A DNA stretch of 64,000 bases, from the NCBI GenBank assembly GCA_018664045.1, contig JABJPE010000036.1:1-64000 (forward strand). The letters are read 5' to 3'. The notes beneath the pieces were generated by a model. The model made no database searches, had not been told where the DNA came from, and saw only the letters and a list, made by a program, of their open reading frames with translations. Position numbers and translations under genes: made by a program. Source of the DNA: Legionellales bacterium (lineage in GTDB: Bacteria; Pseudomonadota; Gammaproteobacteria; Comchoanobacterales; Comchoanobacteraceae). The stretch's first letter is position 1, and every line of letters starts with the position of its first letter. This document shows, one piece after another, positions 16,639 through 27,078 of the stretch.

Positions 16639-17877
16639 TTAACTCTCCTGATACCCATCTGGGTATAAACTTTTACCTTGTGCAGACTTATGCCTATCAA
16701 CTCTATCAATATCAATATACTTATCTGTTGTGCTTATACTTTCATGCCCTGCATCATCACGCACATGATCTCTTGGCCTAATTTTCACATCTGCAGAAAT
16801 AGATGTGTGCCTTAGCCAATGAACTGTTGCAGCCATTAAGTCTTCTGCTGCATCAGACTTATTATTTTCCATTAGTGATGATACAGCCAGATCAAAACAT
16901 TCTTGTACTATTGTCCTAATTTGCCTAATACTTAGCCCATCATTGCTTTTAAAGTTGTGTAGTATAGGCGTATGCTCACCCCTTAAGGGCAAAGGAGTTA
17001 GGCAAAGGAATTTGCGGTACCTCTTTAGAGTTTCAAGAAGGGAGTCTGGAACTGCTATTTCCCTCATTTTATTGCCTTTACCTATAACTGTAAGCCACCA
17101 AAGGCCATCTTTGTCACGACTAAAGTCACCCATAATTGGTTTATGTAGCTCTGTCGATGCCAATTCTGAAATTCTCAAACCCAGCAGATAAAACATGCTG
17201 ATTATAAATAGGTGGCGTTCATATTTAGATTCTAACTTGGCCTTAGTCTTGATGGCATCAATGACGTGGTACCACTGAAGATCAGTTAATTTTCTTGTTA
17301 TATTTTCACTATGTTTTTTAACAATATAACGAGACTTTTGGCGTAGTAATGCAACTGGATTTTTAGAGAGATATCCTTCCTGCAGAAGGTATGTGCAAAA
17401 AGTACTAACCCCAGCAAACAAAGCTTTCCGAGCACTATTACTCATTAAATATTCAGAAGTAACATCTATACCTAAATTCATTTGTACTTTCGACTGCCTA
17501 CTAAGATATGGTCTCCAAGCAATATTTGGCAAATAAATTCCTTCTTTTAATATAAATCTGCTAGCTGACTTAGAAGCTATCATTGACTTAGGCGGGGCGA
17601 ATGCATATTTAAGATATTCATCGAGCTTATCTCTATCTAAATCATATAACAAAATACCAGCTTCAAACCAACACCACTGCAGCAAACGCTCAACTTCACG
17701 TCGATATGACTTGTATGTATCATGTGAAGCGCAGTAGCTTTTTAGAAATCTCTCAGCATAGTCATACTCTATATCTAAACTTAATTTAGAATTATTTTCT
17801 AAATAATCAATAACTAACGGTTTAATTTTATCTTGATTATCTATATTGCCAAACAGTGGCTGAGGCACCCTACTCAT
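16639..17877 (-). CDS. Tyrosine recombinase / phage-integrase family protein
   Basis: The 412-residue protein has the full catalytic set: R235 (YLLGLRISELA), Lys in GKGNK (268 or 270), H353-x-x-R356 (HWLRHTS), H378 (GHES) and nucleophile Y387 (DKYID). The N-terminal ~30-180 is the helical core-binding domain, which is longer than in XerC/XerD (about 300 residues). It is embedded in an operon: its start overlaps the pyrD stop by 8 bases and its stop abuts the malic enzyme start. No tRNA, repeat or cargo border is visible next to it, so it looks fixed in place rather than part of a recent element. Confidence 0.85.
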   Translation of the reverse strand: MSRVPQPLFGNIDNQDKIKPLVIDYLENNSKLSLDIEYDYAERFLKSYCASHDTYKSYRREVERLLQWCWFEAGILLYDLDRDKLDEYLKYAFAPPKSMIASKSASRFILKEGIYLPNIAWRPYLSRQSKVQMNLGIDVTSEYLMSNSARKALFAGVSTFCTYLLQEGYLSKNPVALLRQKSRYIVKKHSENITRKLTDLQWYHVIDAIKTKAKLESKYERHLFIISMFYLLGLRISELASTELHKPIMGDFSRDKDGLWWLTVIGKGNKMREIAVPDSLLETLKRYRKFLCLTPLPLRGEHTPILHNFKSNDGLSIRQIRTIVQECFDLAVSSLMENNKSDAAEDLMAATVHWLRHTSISADVKIRPRDHVRDDAGHESISTTDKYIDIDRVDRHKSAQGKSLYPDGYQES

Positions 17878-18916
17878 TGAGATTCTCCTTAATTACATAA
17901 TGTAAATCAGACAAATCAATAGCACTTAGGATTTCATCAATAACTCCAACGCCATTATAAATCAAGCCAGTGTATAACTGTAATAAATTTGCCCCAGAAT
18001 TAAGTTTGTCTTTTGCAGATTCAGGGCTATTTATACCACCTACTCCTATAATAGGTATTTTGCTTTCAAGAAAGTTATTTAATAATTTTATTACATTAGT
18101 TGATATACCTTGTATAGGTTCTCCACTTAAGCCTCCTTGTTCATAATTATGTGCTGTGTTACGTAAGCAGCTTCTATCGATGGAAGTATTAGTCGCAACA
18201 ACCCCATCTAACTCATATTCTAGAAGAAGTTTAGAAATGTTCTCAACTTCATATTCAGATAGATCTGGAGCTACCTTAATTGCTATAGGAACATATTTGC
18301 CATTTTCTTGCTCAAGCTTACTTTGCATATTTTTTAATGAAAAAAGTATTTTTGATAAGTACTTATCATTCTGCAGTTCACGTAAACCTTTGGTATTTGG
18401 GCTTGACAAGTTAATGGTAACGTAGTCAGCATAATTATGTATAACTCGATAGCAATATAGATAGTCATCTACTGCACAATCTAAAGGTGTATCTTTGTTT
18501 TTACCTACATTCACCCCTAGTATAGAATTTTTTGTCCTATGCTTTAACTTCTTAGCTAGAGGAACGACACCATTATTATTAAACCCCATTCTATTTATTA
18601 TAGCTTTTGATTTAGTCAACCTAAATAAGCGTGGTTTAGGGTTTCCGGCCTGAGCTATAGGAGTTACTGTTCCAAATTCTATAAAACCAAAACCTAAATC
18701 AAGAATACCGGGAAATGCATCTCCATCTTTATCAAACCCAGCAGCTAATCCAAGTGGGCTTTTAAATTCGAGCCCCATTATATTTTGCTGCAGATTATAA
18801 TTACTATTTTTTTTAAAGTTCCATATATTATGCTTTATTACCTTTAACACAAGCAAATGCGCTACCTCAGGTGGCAAACAAAACAGAAGTTTTCTTATAT
18901 AAGCATAGTTATTCAT
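17870..18916 (-). CDS. pyrD: Dihydroorotate dehydrogenase (quinone), class 2
   Basis: PyrD oxidises dihydroorotate to orotate, the fourth step of pyrimidine synthesis, passing electrons to quinone at the inner membrane. It has 348 residues with the class-2 N-terminal membrane-association helices (~1-40). The FMN region contains GLAAGFDKDGD, the active-site loop contains NLSSPNTKGLR with the catalytic Ser, and the C-terminal phosphate site is IIGVGGI. The 3' end overlaps the recombinase start. Confidence 0.95.
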   Translation of the reverse strand: MNNYAYIRKLLFCLPPEVAHLLVLKVIKHNIWNFKKNSNYNLQQNIMGLEFKSPLGLAAGFDKDGDAFPGILDLGFGFIEFGTVTPIAQAGNPKPRLFRLTKSKAIINRMGFNNNGVVPLAKKLKHRTKNSILGVNVGKNKDTPLDCAVDDYLYCYRVIHNYADYVTINLSSPNTKGLRELQNDKYLSKILFSLKNMQSKLEQENGKYVPIAIKVAPDLSEYEVENISKLLLEYELDGVVATNTSIDRSCLRNTAHNYEQGGLSGEPIQGISTNVIKLLNNFLESKIPIIGVGGINSPESAKDKLNSGANLLQLYTGLIYNGVGVIDEILSAIDLSDLHYVIKENLNE

Positions 18917-18925
18917 AATTCATAA

Positions 18926-19819
18926 TTACTTTAAACCCTTGTACCAAGCATTAAATTTTAAATAAAATTCACATGCGTTTGTTTCTTGAGCAAAGTGCAG
19001 TCCATCACCAAAATCTGCTACTGTTATATTGGAAAGATTTTCTCTAGCCCAAGATATTGTTTTTATAGATGTAGTAAAACCGGGAACTGTATATAACAGC
19101 AATTTTGGTATTTTACTCTGTAGTAAAAATTTTGAATATACGTCAACAATATCACTAACCCTATTAGCTTTATTGCCAAATGGGAGCTCATTTACATATT
19201 GCAGCAACACCTTTCTACTCTTCTTAGTTATATATGGCCGGCAGTACACCTCATAATCTTCATTATTTAAGCTGTTTAACATTCCTGCTTTTAAGAAATT
19301 TGTTAACAAAAAGTTTTCATCAATAACTTTTTTGTAAACATCACTTTCCTGTTTAATCATAGAAATAAATTCAGCAACTGGAAGTGAAAGCTCACTTTCA
19401 GAAAAGTTGGTCTTTAAATGTGATTCATAAAACACTAATCCTTTAACATTTTCAGGGTGTAATCTTGCATATTCAAATCCGACAATAGAACCCCATGCAT
19501 GCATAACTATAGTTATATTTTTCAAAGATAGCTCTGATATAAACTTATGCATATAAAGAATATGATCATCAATCGTATATGCAATATCTGGCTTATCAGA
19601 CTCGCCCATACCAATCATGTCAGGAGCTATGCACCTACCAATGCTTGAAATTTCAGGTATTATCTTTCTCCACAAATAAGATGAGGTTGGCATACCGTGC
19701 AAAAACACAATAGGATCGCCTGAACCAGACTCTAAATAATGAATTTTTTCTCCATATATAGATATGTTTTTTGATAAAACTATAGACTCTTTATCATTGT
19801 TTAATTTCAAATTTTCCAT
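18926..19819 (-). CDS. Haloalkane dehalogenase-like alpha/beta hydrolase, nucleophile replaced
   Basis: The 297 residues follow the haloalkane dehalogenase pattern: oxyanion region FLHGMPTSSYLWRKIIP, then IAPDMIGMGESDKPD, the nucleophile-elbow region VMHAWGSIVGFEYAR, VFYES and a C-terminal GDGLHFAQE. In the family the elbow reads HDWG with Asp as nucleophile. Here codon GCA encodes Ala at 108. The flanking W109, acid E132 and His275 are kept. Dehalogenase or esterase chemistry through an Asp ester is therefore not expected. It lies 9 bases upstream of pyrD. A non-enzymatic or altered function is inference. Confidence 0.8.
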   Translation of the reverse strand: MENLKLNNDKESIVLSKNISIYGEKIHYLESGSGDPIVFLHGMPTSSYLWRKIIPEISSIGRCIAPDMIGMGESDKPDIAYTIDDHILYMHKFISELSLKNITIVMHAWGSIVGFEYARLHPENVKGLVFYESHLKTNFSESELSLPVAEFISMIKQESDVYKKVIDENFLLTNFLKAGMLNSLNNEDYEVYCRPYITKKSRKVLLQYVNELPFGNKANRVSDIVDVYSKFLLQSKIPKLLLYTVPGFTTSIKTISWARENLSNITVADFGDGLHFAQETNACEFYLKFNAWYKGLK

Positions 19820-19837
19820 ATAAATCCTTTTCTTAAA

Positions 19838-22800
19838 TTATGTTAAATATGCCAATTCATACAGCTCTCTCAATATCACAGAAACCACAGAAAAATCTAT
19901 TGATTTGAGCGCATGTATTTCTGCCAAATTTGATAACCACCTATCTACCGTTGCTTTGTTTTGATCCAACCAAAAACCAATCTGCTTCTCAGGCGTTAGC
20001 TTGTGATTATTTAACTCTTGATTCAACTTAATTATAGTTGATGTTATTGCTCGCTGGTGCCTATCTAGGTCAGATTGAGCAGTAACTCTCGCCACAATAT
20101 CCCAGCGTGATTTAACATTGTAATCATTAATACAACTTCTCAACCAATTTATTCCTAGCTTATCAGACAACTTAAAATAAACTAAAGCAAATAGCTCAAC
20201 ATCAGCAACACCTTCCTTTGATGACTCAATAACATTAAGTATTGGCGATGCAATATGAAAAACAGCTATTTTTTTAGATAAAGATTCATTAAGTCCATTA
20301 TTTAGCATCTTCTCCTTAACTTTATTAAATTCACTTTTATCACTTCCATCAATAAGCACTGGTATTTTCTTAAGAAGTATTTTTGCATCTCCTGCATAGT
20401 ACTCTATCATATCTGTAGCGCTGTTTATCCTTTTATTGCGTAAAAGCCAGCGAGTAATACGTCTAATGGTCATTCGAATTGTATTTAATATTTCTAAATA
20501 TACTTTCGCAGGAATTTTATCATAACTTTCATCAACATCTGAAACTATGCTTTCTATACAAAGTATTTCGCGAGCAGCTATATAACTTTTGACTATATCG
20601 CAAGTATTAGCACCCAATTCATCCTGAAGCTGTTGCACAAATGTAATTCCCATTTCTAAAACAAATTGATTGCATAATATTGTAGCTGCAATTTCTTTGT
20701 ATAAGTAATGTGACTTTAAACTTTCAGCATATTTTTTTGACATTTTTGCAGGAAATGCTTTAAAAACAAAATCCAACATTACTTCGTCATTCATAAAATC
20801 ACCTTGAAGAATTTCTTCACGCATGATAATTTTACTATATGAAAACAAAACAGAAAGCTCTGGCCTTGTTAAAAACTGACCTATTGTCCTACGTTTTACA
20901 AGGGTGCTTTTACCAGGTAAAAATTCAACTTCTAAATCTATTTTTCCATTAGCCTCTTGTTTTTCCATAAAACGCTGTAATAAATCAGCATATTTAGGCA
21001 TTTGCTCAACTGCAAGGCTAATCGCTATATTAGTTTTAAAGCTGTCATAAAGTACTAATTTTGCAACTTCACTAGTCATTTCTTCAAGCAAATTATTACG
21101 ATGTTTAAAAGTCAAGTCACCAGAGTCAACCATCTGATTTAGAAGTATTTTTATATTAACCTCATGATCAGAGCAATTTACACCAGAAGAATTATCAATA
21201 AAATCCGTATTTACTCTACCACCAGACAATTCATATTCGACTCGACCTAGCTGAGTTACACCTAAATTACCGCCTTCAGCTATAACTTTTGCCCTAAGGT
21301 CACAGCCGTTAATCCGTAGCATGTCATTACTGCGGTCTCCCACATCAACATCTGTCTCTTTTACCGATTTAACATATGTGCCAATTCCTCCATTCCACAA
21401 AAGGTCTACCTGAGCTTTTAGTATCATTCTTATTAATTCATCAGGTCTCAATCGGGACTCGCTAATATCAAATAAATCAGCTGCTTCTGGAGTTATGGTA
21501 ATGTATTTAGATGAGCGCTCATAAACACCCCCTCCTTTGCTGATAAGTTTACTGTTATAGTCACTCCACTGTGACCCTGGCATTTCAAATAAACGGCTAC
21601 GCTCATGTATACTTGATTCTGAGTCAGGGCAAGGGTCTATGAATATATGTTTATGATTGAATGCAGCTATTAACTTTATTTTATTAGAAAGGAGCATGCC
21701 GTTTCCAAACACATCTCCAGACATATCTCCAATTCCTACTACCGAGAATTCATTATTTATATCTATATCAATCTCTAGGAAGTGCCGCTTAACAGATTCC
21801 CAAGCACCCCGAGCTGTTATACCCATTTTTTTATGGTCATAACCAATTGAACCACCAGAGGCAAATGCATCCTTTAACCAGTACCCATATTTCTCAGATA
21901 TGTCATTTGCAATGTCGGAAAATGTTGCAGTTCCTTTGTCCGCAGCAACGACAAGATAGGAATCATCACCGTCATGACACAATAAATTATCTGGTTTTAC
22001 TACCACTGAATCGACTAGATTGTCAGTTATGTCTAGCAAACCTGATATAAAGGCTTTATAACAAATAACACCCTCTTCCATTTGTTCTTGTCGGCTAAAA
22101 TCAGGTGAAATACACTTAGGGACAAAAACACCTTTTGAACCAGAAGGAACTATTACTGAGTTTTTAACCTGCTGAGCCTTCATTAAGCCCAAAACCTCAG
22201 TGCGAAAGTCTTCCTGCCTGTCTGACCACCTAATACCACCCCTTGCAACACTATCAAAACGCAAATGCAAACCTTCAAAGCGAGGTGAATATATAAAGGT
22301 TTCATGCTTAGGCCTAGGCAGAGGCATTTCTGTTATTCTGTGCGGCGCCAACTTAAGAACTAAAGTCTTAATCTCTTCTTGTTTATGAACTTGGAAGTAG
22401 TTTGTCCGGTCAGTTGCTAAAATAACCTCAACATATTTCCTAATAATCCGATCATCATCTATATTAACTATTTTTTCAAGGTCATTCAGTACTTCATCAT
22501 GTAACATTTGCACCTGATTACCAGCTATATTTTCATTTACTGGGTCAAACCTCATTTCAAACATTAAGACGATTTTTTTAAAAACCTCTGTATTGTTCAG
22601 CAGTGTCTGTTGAATATAGTTTTCACTAAAATTAAATCCAATCTGGCGAAAATATCTTGCGTAAGCTCTCAACATCGATATTTGAAACCAATCAAGGTTG
22701 GCATCTATGATCATAGCGTTAAACTTATCGTTTTCAGCCTCGCCATTCCATATCTTTCTAAAACTATCTTGGAACTTTTCATCTAAATCGTCTATGTTTA

Positions 22801-24658
22801 TTTCATGACCTGAAACGTATTTCATTTCAAAATCACTCACCCATACCGTATGCCTAGTGTTAGTTTTAACTTCAAATGATTTTTCTGTAATTACTTTTAA
22901 GTTCATGTTTTCAAGTATATGCATAGCATCAGCCAAAGCTATTGGCTTATTCATTTGAAATATTTTTATAGCCAAACAGTTATTCGATACTGTGGCAGGC
23001 CTATATACAGATATTTGCAAATCAGACGTGCAAGATAAATTATTAATATAATTCAAATCACTAGCCCCAACCACAGGGGTGTATGAATCCCTGTAACCTG
23101 CAGAAAAAGCCCTAGCATACATATTGTAGTATTTTATGCCGTCATGATCACCATACTTGTCTAACAGTTTCTCTAACAGCTCATCCCTCCATGAACGAGC
23201 TATCTTTATAATCTTTTGCTCTATTTCATCATAATTATAATCTTTAAAGTTTTGTGAATCGACTCTGATAATAAAATGGACCCTAGCTAATGGTGACTCA
23301 GAAAATGATGGGGTAGCAGTTACCTCTAAACCATCAAACTCTTCAAGTAGGATATCTTGTACCTGTATTCGAAGCTCAGTATTAAAATTATCTCGAGGAA
23401 TATAAACTAGGCAGGAAATAAATCTGTTGAAAATATCCCTTCTTACAAACAGTTTTATTTTACGCTTATCTTGAATTTCCAAGATTCCAAGCGCCATAGA
23501 GCACAAATCAGAAGGAGAAATTTGGAATAGCTCATCCCGAGGTAAATTTTTCAGGATATGCAGCAATCTTTTATATGAATGTATATTGTGCTCAAAACCA
23601 GACAAACCAATTACATCCTTTACTTTCTTTCTTAAAATTGGAATTTTGCTTGGATCACTATCATAGGCATCAGATGTAAATAAACCTATGAATCTTTTTT
23701 CACCGATAACCTTACCTGTGTTATCAAACTTTTTAATACCAATTACGTCCGTATAAACAGGCCTATGTATTGTAGATTGAGTATTTGTTTTTGAGATCAT
23801 CAGAACTTGTTTTGACAAAGCCATTTTTTGTGTATCTGGCGGTAACTCAGAGTAAAGCCTAGTTACCTTACTATTAGAGTCATCTCTTAATACACCAAGA
23901 CTAGACCCTTGAACCAAGTACAGACCTTTCTTGCTACCAGATCCCTTTGTATCATATTGACGACACCCCATAAATGTAAAATATTCTAGCAGCCATTCTA
24001 AAAACTTCTTTGTTTCAGAAACATCATCAATATCAAACCCTGACTTTAATTGTGAAATTTCATTGATAGACTCCTGCATACTATTTTTCATGGCCTGCCA
24101 ATCACCAACACACACTTCAACATCATCAACAACCGAGCAGACAGCATTTCTTACTTCCTCAAGCTCTTCTTTTTCACTTAATTTACTAACAAAAAACACA
24201 AGAAAAGCTTCCTTGCCTCCTTTATTTGCATTTATTTTTTTTATATTTCCAGCCTCATCCCTATCAACCACTACCCCAGCAAGGTTAGCAATAACATGTA
24301 GATTACAACCTAAACGGGTTAGTTCCATTTTAATTGAGTCCACCATAAAGGGCATGTCATCAGTTACCAAGTGAATAACTGTATGTGATGACTCCCAGCC
24401 ATAGTGCTCTATATTGGGGTTAAAAACATCAACCTTTTTTTGTAACGGTTTCTTTTTTTGAGCCAATCTCCAGTGTGATATAGCTGCACCGAATAAGTTC
24501 TCTTCATTCTTAGACTGAATATCTTCGAGTGAAAAGTTCCGATAGTACTCGTCTATAAAACCAAGAAAAGCTTGTTCTTTTTTAACATCAAGTATTTTTT
24601 TAGCATGTTCAATAACACTTTTGATTATTTTTTGGCGCTTAGCGCTAACGTTGTTCAA
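19838..24658 (-). CDS. gdhB: NAD-dependent glutamate dehydrogenase, large type
   Basis: The 1606-residue protein matches the GDH-180 class (about 1600 residues) found in many proteobacteria. It converts glutamate to 2-oxoglutarate and ammonia with NAD+, feeding the TCA cycle when amino acids are the carbon source. The catalytic region (~800-860) shows RGGIRWSDRQEDFRTEVLGL and MKAQQVKNSVIVPSGSKGVF with the substrate-binding lysines. The Rossmann part follows (VVGIGDMSGDVFGNGML). Long regulatory regions flank both sides. ATG at 24658 is preceded by GGAGACGGC. Amino-acid use fits the leucine-dehydrogenase and malic enzyme genes in the same window. Confidence 0.95.
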   Translation of the reverse strand: MNNVSAKRQKIIKSVIEHAKKILDVKKEQAFLGFIDEYYRNFSLEDIQSKNEENLFGAAISHWRLAQKKKPLQKKVDVFNPNIEHYGWESSHTVIHLVTDDMPFMVDSIKMELTRLGCNLHVIANLAGVVVDRDEAGNIKKINANKGGKEAFLVFFVSKLSEKEELEEVRNAVCSVVDDVEVCVGDWQAMKNSMQESINEISQLKSGFDIDDVSETKKFLEWLLEYFTFMGCRQYDTKGSGSKKGLYLVQGSSLGVLRDDSNSKVTRLYSELPPDTQKMALSKQVLMISKTNTQSTIHRPVYTDVIGIKKFDNTGKVIGEKRFIGLFTSDAYDSDPSKIPILRKKVKDVIGLSGFEHNIHSYKRLLHILKNLPRDELFQISPSDLCSMALGILEIQDKRKIKLFVRRDIFNRFISCLVYIPRDNFNTELRIQVQDILLEEFDGLEVTATPSFSESPLARVHFIIRVDSQNFKDYNYDEIEQKIIKIARSWRDELLEKLLDKYGDHDGIKYYNMYARAFSAGYRDSYTPVVGASDLNYINNLSCTSDLQISVYRPATVSNNCLAIKIFQMNKPIALADAMHILENMNLKVITEKSFEVKTNTRHTVWVSDFEMKYVSGHEINIDDLDEKFQDSFRKIWNGEAENDKFNAMIIDANLDWFQISMLRAYARYFRQIGFNFSENYIQQTLLNNTEVFKKIVLMFEMRFDPVNENIAGNQVQMLHDEVLNDLEKIVNIDDDRIIRKYVEVILATDRTNYFQVHKQEEIKTLVLKLAPHRITEMPLPRPKHETFIYSPRFEGLHLRFDSVARGGIRWSDRQEDFRTEVLGLMKAQQVKNSVIVPSGSKGVFVPKCISPDFSRQEQMEEGVICYKAFISGLLDITDNLVDSVVVKPDNLLCHDGDDSYLVVAADKGTATFSDIANDISEKYGYWLKDAFASGGSIGYDHKKMGITARGAWESVKRHFLEIDIDINNEFSVVGIGDMSGDVFGNGMLLSNKIKLIAAFNHKHIFIDPCPDSESSIHERSRLFEMPGSQWSDYNSKLISKGGGVYERSSKYITITPEAADLFDISESRLRPDELIRMILKAQVDLLWNGGIGTYVKSVKETDVDVGDRSNDMLRINGCDLRAKVIAEGGNLGVTQLGRVEYELSGGRVNTDFIDNSSGVNCSDHEVNIKILLNQMVDSGDLTFKHRNNLLEEMTSEVAKLVLYDSFKTNIAISLAVEQMPKYADLLQRFMEKQEANGKIDLEVEFLPGKSTLVKRRTIGQFLTRPELSVLFSYSKIIMREEILQGDFMNDEVMLDFVFKAFPAKMSKKYAESLKSHYLYKEIAATILCNQFVLEMGITFVQQLQDELGANTCDIVKSYIAAREILCIESIVSDVDESYDKIPAKVYLEILNTIRMTIRRITRWLLRNKRINSATDMIEYYAGDAKILLKKIPVLIDGSDKSEFNKVKEKMLNNGLNESLSKKIAVFHIASPILNVIESSKEGVADVELFALVYFKLSDKLGINWLRSCINDYNVKSRWDIVARVTAQSDLDRHQRAITSTIIKLNQELNNHKLTPEKQIGFWLDQNKATVDRWLSNLAEIHALKSIDFSVVSVILRELYELAYLT

Positions 24659-24867
24659 TGCCGTCTCCTTGCAAACAGTAACACTCTTATATAATAATTC
24701 AATTACCCCAATTTAACAAAAAGAATATTGCTTTTTATGCAAAAAAATTAAGAATTAAACTTCATTGGTAAATTTATGCAATTAAATCATTAATAATTAA
24801 CGCATCTGGAAACTCAAACAAACAAAAAATAAAAAAACATATAAAAAAGTTAGCCACATTAAAAACA

Positions 24868-24896
24868 TTACATTTTTTCACGAAGAATGCTATACT
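24868..24896 (+). promoter_or_regulatory. Promoter of the two-component operon
   Basis: TTACAT (24868-24873), a 17-base spacer and TATACT (24891-24896) lie 28 bases before the response-regulator start. The ribosome site GGAG at 24901 is distant, and AGAGAAT lies nearer the ATG. Confidence 0.5.
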
Positions 24897-24924
24897 TGTA
24901 GGAGTCTGAAAACAGAGAATAGTT

Positions 24925-25590
24925 ATGAGGATATTACTAGTAGAAGATGACCAGCTGCTTGGTGACGGTATTGCAACAGGCCTAAAAGAAAACAACTACA
25001 CCGTGGACTGGTTACAAGACGGCCTATCTGCAGTTAAAGCAACAAAGCACGAACACTTTGACATAATTGTTTTAGATTTAGGACTGCCAAAGAAATCCGG
25101 GATAGAAGTTCTGAAACATTTAAGGCAAAATAAAATAAACACACCGGTAATTATATTAACCGCTAAAGACACAATTGAAGATAGGGTCGCCGGCTTGGAT
25201 GCTGGTGCTGACGATTACCTAACAAAACCTTTCGAACTACAGGAACTCTGCGCTAGGCTACGCGCGTGCCAAAGACGTGTAAATTCTTCCATAAATTCTG
25301 AAATAATGATAGGCAATGTGAAATTAGACACTGCCTCCCACAAAATGTACATAAACGAAATAAATATGCCTCTATCACGCCGCGAATTTTCTTTAATGCA
25401 TAAACTTTTAGAAAATCCAGGGAAAGTGGTTTCAAGAGATATTTTGTCGCAATCAATTTATGGTTGGGGAGATGACGTAGATAGCAATGCTATTGAAGTC
25501 CACATTCATAACCTTAGAAAAAAAATAGGTAACAGTATTATGTTACGAACCATACGTGGTGTTGGATATATAATCGAAGAATCAGAATGA
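24925..25590 (+). CDS. OmpR-family response regulator (QseB/PmrA-like)
   Basis: The 221 residues consist of a receiver domain (1-~115) with acidic pocket D8/D9, phospho-acceptor D51 (IVLDLGLPKKSG) and the conserved Lys in TKPF. A winged-helix DNA-binding domain follows (~125-221, ending RTIRGVGYIIEE). It would activate or repress genes after phosphorylation by the downstream kinase, with which it overlaps by 4 bases. Closest recalled relatives are QseB, PmrA and TctD types. Target genes cannot be told from the sequence. Confidence 0.92.
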   Translation: MRILLVEDDQLLGDGIATGLKENNYTVDWLQDGLSAVKATKHEHFDIIVLDLGLPKKSGIEVLKHLRQNKINTPVIILTAKDTIEDRVAGLDAGADDYLTKPFELQELCARLRACQRRVNSSINSEIMIGNVKLDTASHKMYINEINMPLSRREFSLMHKLLENPGKVVSRDILSQSIYGWGDDVDSNAIEVHIHNLRKKIGNSIMLRTIRGVGYIIEESE

Positions 25591-26996
25591 TCACATCAAT
25601 ACGCACATTCCTTTTAGCAAATCTACTTCTCAGCGTAACCTTATCTACAACGCTGGCTATAATTGGAAATGTTTTTTTAGAGCACAAAGAATTCCAGACA
25701 CATCTAGATTCACAACTTACATTATCTGCATATACCATCCAAGCATTCTTAGATGAAGAATCTAACCCAGATGAAATACAAGAAATACAAGAAAATATAG
25801 ATCAAGCACCAAATTTTATTGCAAATATAAACTATGACATCAACCAACAAGTAAAAACACTAAATACACTTCTTAAAAGCATACAGTTTCAGGTATGGAA
25901 CAATGAAGATGAAATGATACTTCATTCGTATGCGGCACCAAAAATAAATATACACAGTAAATCAACAGGCTTTGACATGGTGTGGCACAGCGGGAAGCCA
26001 TGGCGAACATTTTCTATTGTTGATAATGAAAAAAAAATATTTATTACTGTAATGCAGCGCCATGATTTCAGAATCATACTAGAGAAAAAAATAACTGAAG
26101 ACTCAATAACTATAATGATAATAATATATCCATTCTTAGGGATGTTAATTTGGTTTATTGTCGGCAGAGGACTACAAAGCATATCCACAACCACACAAGA
26201 GCTAAAAGGAAGAAACAGAAACAGACTAACACCACTACCATTAACAAACGTACCTATTGAAATATCACCACTAATAAAAGAGCTAAATAGGCTTTTTGAT
26301 AGACTTTCTGACGCATTCTTCCGAGAAAAAAGATTTGCCTCAGACGCTGCACATGAATTAAAAACCCCACTAGCGGCAATAAGTGCACAAGCACAAGTTG
26401 CACTTCAAGCAAAAAGTGAAGACACTAGAAGACAGGCAATTAACAAGCTAATGTTATCTGTAGAAAGGAGTACACATGTAATTAATCAACTCCTTGTTTT
26501 AAGCAGAATGGTACCAGAATCAACAATTTCTGATAAAACAAAAATAAACTTAATCTCATTATCACGCGAGGTCATAGCAGACATAGTGCCTGCTGCATTA
26601 AAGAAAAACATAAACATTGAGTTAAATGGCGATAAAAATGAATATTCAATCAATGGTAATCATACTGCAATAGCTATATTAATTAGAAACTTAGTCGATA
26701 ATTCCGTAAAATACACTCAAAACGGCGGTACAGTAAGCATAAATATCTACACAGTGAAAAAAGAAGTTGTTTTAAATATAAGTGATAATGGGCCAGGGGT
26801 GCCTCAAGAGCTAAAGAATAGAATATTCGAAAGGTTCTTCAGAGTTATTGGTTCCAAGGCAACAGGCAGCGGTTTAGGGCTTAGTATTGTAAAGCAAATA
26901 GCAGATATACATAATGCGCATATATCCGTAAAAGACAATGAAAGCGAAAAAAACGGGCTTATAATTGAAGTAAAATTTCCAAAAGAAAAAAAATAA
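25587..26996 (+). CDS. Sensor histidine kinase (QseC/PmrB-like)
   Basis: The protein has 469 residues. Two membrane segments (~8-30 and ~174-195) enclose a periplasmic sensor domain of ~140 residues. After a HAMP-like linker come the HisKA motif FASDAAHELKTPLAAI with phospho-accepting H256, the N box NLVDNSVKYT, the G1 box ISDNGPGVP and the G2 box GSGLGLSI. It is the partner of the response regulator encoded just upstream. The stimulus is not evident. Confidence 0.92.
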   Translation: MITSIRTFLLANLLLSVTLSTTLAIIGNVFLEHKEFQTHLDSQLTLSAYTIQAFLDEESNPDEIQEIQENIDQAPNFIANINYDINQQVKTLNTLLKSIQFQVWNNEDEMILHSYAAPKINIHSKSTGFDMVWHSGKPWRTFSIVDNEKKIFITVMQRHDFRIILEKKITEDSITIMIIIYPFLGMLIWFIVGRGLQSISTTTQELKGRNRNRLTPLPLTNVPIEISPLIKELNRLFDRLSDAFFREKRFASDAAHELKTPLAAISAQAQVALQAKSEDTRRQAINKLMLSVERSTHVINQLLVLSRMVPESTISDKTKINLISLSREVIADIVPAALKKNINIELNGDKNEYSINGNHTAIAILIRNLVDNSVKYTQNGGTVSINIYTVKKEVVLNISDNGPGVPQELKNRIFERFFRVIGSKATGSGLGLSIVKQIADIHNAHISVKDNESEKNGLIIEVKFPKEKK

Positions 26997-27078
26997 TACC
27001 GCGGTTTATTTTTTTATTTTACTATGCCCCACAAAAGGGTAGAATCTTATAAGTGGTTGTTTTGAAATGGAGATAATT

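Noticed and set aside
16639-17877. Integrated prophage or genomic island at the recombinase
   Set aside because: No tRNA, direct repeats, phage genes or composition break were seen; the gene is fully overlapped by housekeeping neighbours.
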